From the NCBI GenBank assembly GCA_022749755.1, contig CM040444.1, forward strand, positions 14,408,274 to 14,472,273: DNA of 64,000 nucleotides, given 5' to 3'. A program made the position numbers and the translations under genes. The notes under the pieces were generated by a model. That model saw nothing but the letters and a program-made list of their open reading frames with translations. It made no database searches and was not told where the DNA came from. This document shows positions 61,588-64,000 of the stretch, piece by piece (position 1 is the first letter of the stretch; every line of letters starts with the position of its first letter). The DNA is from Azadirachta indica (taxonomy: Eukaryota > Streptophyta > Magnoliopsida > Sapindales > Meliaceae).

Positions 61588-64000
61588 AAGAAAGAAGAGG
61601 GATGATGCCACTTGGAGGATTTGAAGGATCACATTGATGAATTCATAAATGCATCAGCAGATGAACACAAATGTTGTTTTACGAAGACCATTCAGAAGGT
61701 TCATTTCAAGTCTCTGCTTCTATGTTAATGGTGTCTGTCTATGTAAAGTTCATGCTCATTGTGTAATCTATATTCTCTGTCTTACTGGATTGTATGGGTT
61801 GATTTTCAGCTGTTTGGGATGTCAAAAGTTGTTGTCGAAAGGAATGCTAACCCAAGGAAAGCTCTCTGCCCCTTCAAACAACAGTGTCAGACTAAACTAT
61901 CACCCCTCGTGGTAGGTTGATATCTAGTTTTAGGCCATGTTAATTGTATTTACCGAAAGTCAGTGTGACATTTTATTTTCAATGATACCAACTTTATAAA
62001 TCTCAACGAGTAAGTCTGTACAAAATAAGAGTTTGCTGTTTGAACTAACCATGAGCTCATCAATTACACAGTTTTAGGACTGTGGGTCTATGCTACTTTT
62101 TGCAGACATATAAGTAACTTTTATTTTGATTTGAAATCAGTTTCATGACTCTGTAGAGCTTCGTGTGTCATTGTTTGTTTAGGTTGCGGGAGCTACTTGA
62201 GATCTAAGCAGAGAATTTAGCATCACGCCTAGTGTTTATGCATTAAGGAAGGACCAGAGTACATTAGTTTAAGCTGCAGGGGGAGCTTTGAAGCTATAAT
62301 ATAAGCTGCAATTCTAGCTTCTGTGATGATATTTTTGACCCGGTTTCTTGTGATCGTACACTTTGTTCTTATGGGAAGTGATTTGAGAATCCTCAATGAT
62401 ATCTTCCTTTGCTCTTTTTGGGCATTTTATGGTACGGAAGAGAAAAGTATTTAAAGGATAAACGATAAACATAAAGATGATTAGGCTGTTGCTGTTGGTC
62501 TACTGTTGCTCGTCTAAGAGCACATCCACCTTGTAGGCCGTGAGACAGAGAGGTTGTTCAACCAACCAACCTAACAGCACGTTTCTGATATCTCATTTGT
62601 TCACTTGAGATAGCCAACCCATATAACCATTAACCCTTTATGCTTGATTTCAGGCTGAGTATATGCGAAAATTTCCCAATTTTTTCGGTCCATCAAATCT
62701 AGAATTTTTTGAAATACATGTTAGCTTTTACCCATTTAAATTCGTAATTTATCTCGATAATAATACAAACAAACATAAGATGGAGCTTGTTTGACCAACA
62801 ACGTGAGTTCATAATATTGCTGAAAGTAGTAACTAGTGCTTTCTCTGCTGTCAGGAAGCATGGAGATTGAGGTAACAGTGCCCGTAACGTAGCTTAATAT
62901 TTTAATCCTTGAGGGCTTGACCTTAATCGATCACGTCCTAAAACGAGCAAGATCTGGAGTCTTAAGTCGTCAACTAAATTTCTTCTTTGTTTAAACTATT
63001 GCAAGAAAAGATTCGTGTGGCGTAATTGGGGCACAAACTTGCACTTACTGTGGAAGGGAAGTAGGCTGGGGTTTAAGGCTACAAGAGAATCAATTTGTAA
63101 CACAAGTAAACTCGATAGTTTATTTAAATGATTAAAATGTTAAATTATTAGTTTCTGAATATTTAATATATATTCACGTTAATCTATACTGTTATCATCA
63201 AAACTATCATATTGTGTTAATCGTATCCCATAATTTATTTAAAAAATTTGTATCTTTAACATTATTTTATATATTACATATTCTTATTTCTTAAATAAGT
63301 ATTTAAACTGATTTATGTTCTAAATCAAATGTGCAAGTTTTATTGAACATAATACACATAACTCGAGATATGGTACAGTAGCCTTGCTGTTGCTGTCAAA
63401 AAGCATGGAGATCGAAGATTAATTATGATAATATTACTGTATAATCTTGTCTCAATTAAGAGTTATTAACCATTTCCTAGAATTAGAAAGATCTAGAGAG
63501 TCACTTCCAAAAAAAAAAAAAAAAAAAAGGAGGAAGGAGAGAAAAAGATCTAGACCCTAGCTTATTCTACCTCATTAGCATCTCCCTTTTTCAATTATTA
63601 CTTCAACGAGGGTACAGGTAGCACATTTGGGGCACACAATCAATTGTATTACCAAGAAGAGGATGCATGGAGACGTGTTAATTCCACTAATGAATGGAAG
63701 GCCTGTTTGACGGTGCTTTTCGCAAAGATGAGTATAAATATAATTATCAATATTAATTAGAATCAGAAAATTATTTAGAGTTGAGAGCTGAGATATGTGT
63801 TAATTTTGATAGTAATAAAGGTATGTGCTAGTTTGACACCGAAAATTTACATACAATAACTTTTGCCAAAGTTAATTAATAAACAATCAAAACGTGTCCT
63901 TATTCATTAGTTCCACTAACGGAAAGTCATTTGCACCCAGTGTAATATTTCAACTTACAAGTAAATAATCGTGATCAATTTCGAACAACCGATTTCCCGC
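61588..64000. other. Right end of window, no gene assigned
   Basis: Moderately AT-rich DNA that may include more of the transcript from about 60.2 kb (for example an open stretch at 61,649-61,915). A short similar pair, GCTGTCAGGAAGCATGGAGA near 62,850 and GCTGTCAAAAAGCATGGAGA near 63,393, and a poly(A) run at 63,510-63,528 are present. Nothing was recognised. Confidence 0.5.

Overview
This is plant nuclear DNA from a eudicot, probably a woody species. The evidence is small-exon genes with GT-AG introns, AT-rich intergenic DNA full of (TA)n tracts, and families such as KCS, RADIALIS-like, CIB1-type bHLH and class III peroxidase. Citrus or a relative would fit, but that is inference and I could not test it.

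Bases 1 to about 21,000 are dominated by one very large inverted duplication. The left arm runs from base 1 (and beyond the window) to about 7,446. The right arm runs from about 14,788 to at least 20,930. Each arm carries the same three cell-wall or phenylpropanoid genes, transcribed away from the centre: a pectinesterase (PME11-like), a class III peroxidase and a pinoresinol-lariciresinol reductase 3-like (PLR3-like) gene. The arms have decayed differently. On the left, PLR3 is clearly dead (exon 1 gutted, one stop, two frameshifts), the peroxidase is frameshifted at its signal peptide, and the pectinesterase looks sound. On the right, PLR3 has an open reading frame but its catalytic Lys is Arg, the peroxidase has lost exon 1 and its promoter in a deletion of about 1.48 kb, and the pectinesterase is open but its GRPW motif reads GRPR. 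A 236-bp Mutator-like MITE with a perfect 10-bp target-site duplication sits only in the right arm; the left arm keeps the empty site.

The spacer between the arms (about 7.3 kb) holds a C/D-box snoRNA gene with a TATA box and telo-box, a Site II/telo-box promoter region, and a complete acetylornithine aminotransferase gene (arginine synthesis, plastid).

From 22 kb to the end the genes are single copy: a universal stress protein (22.3-23.7 kb), a CIB1/bHLH63-like transcription factor with a polyQ tract and an apparent GC-AG intron (27.2-29.8 kb, minus), a 15-kb gene-poor stretch, a RADIALIS-like SANT protein (44.7-46.0 kb), an alpha/beta hydrolase with a late in-frame stop (46.5-48.2 kb, minus), an intronless 3-ketoacyl-CoA synthase (KCS4-like, 53.6-55.1 kb, minus), and a weak candidate transcription unit near 60-62 kb. 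No tRNA, rRNA, CRISPR array or complete autonomous transposon was seen. The genes outside the inverted repeat show no obvious shared pathway. All exon boundaries were read by eye from splice signals, frame and remembered family sequences.
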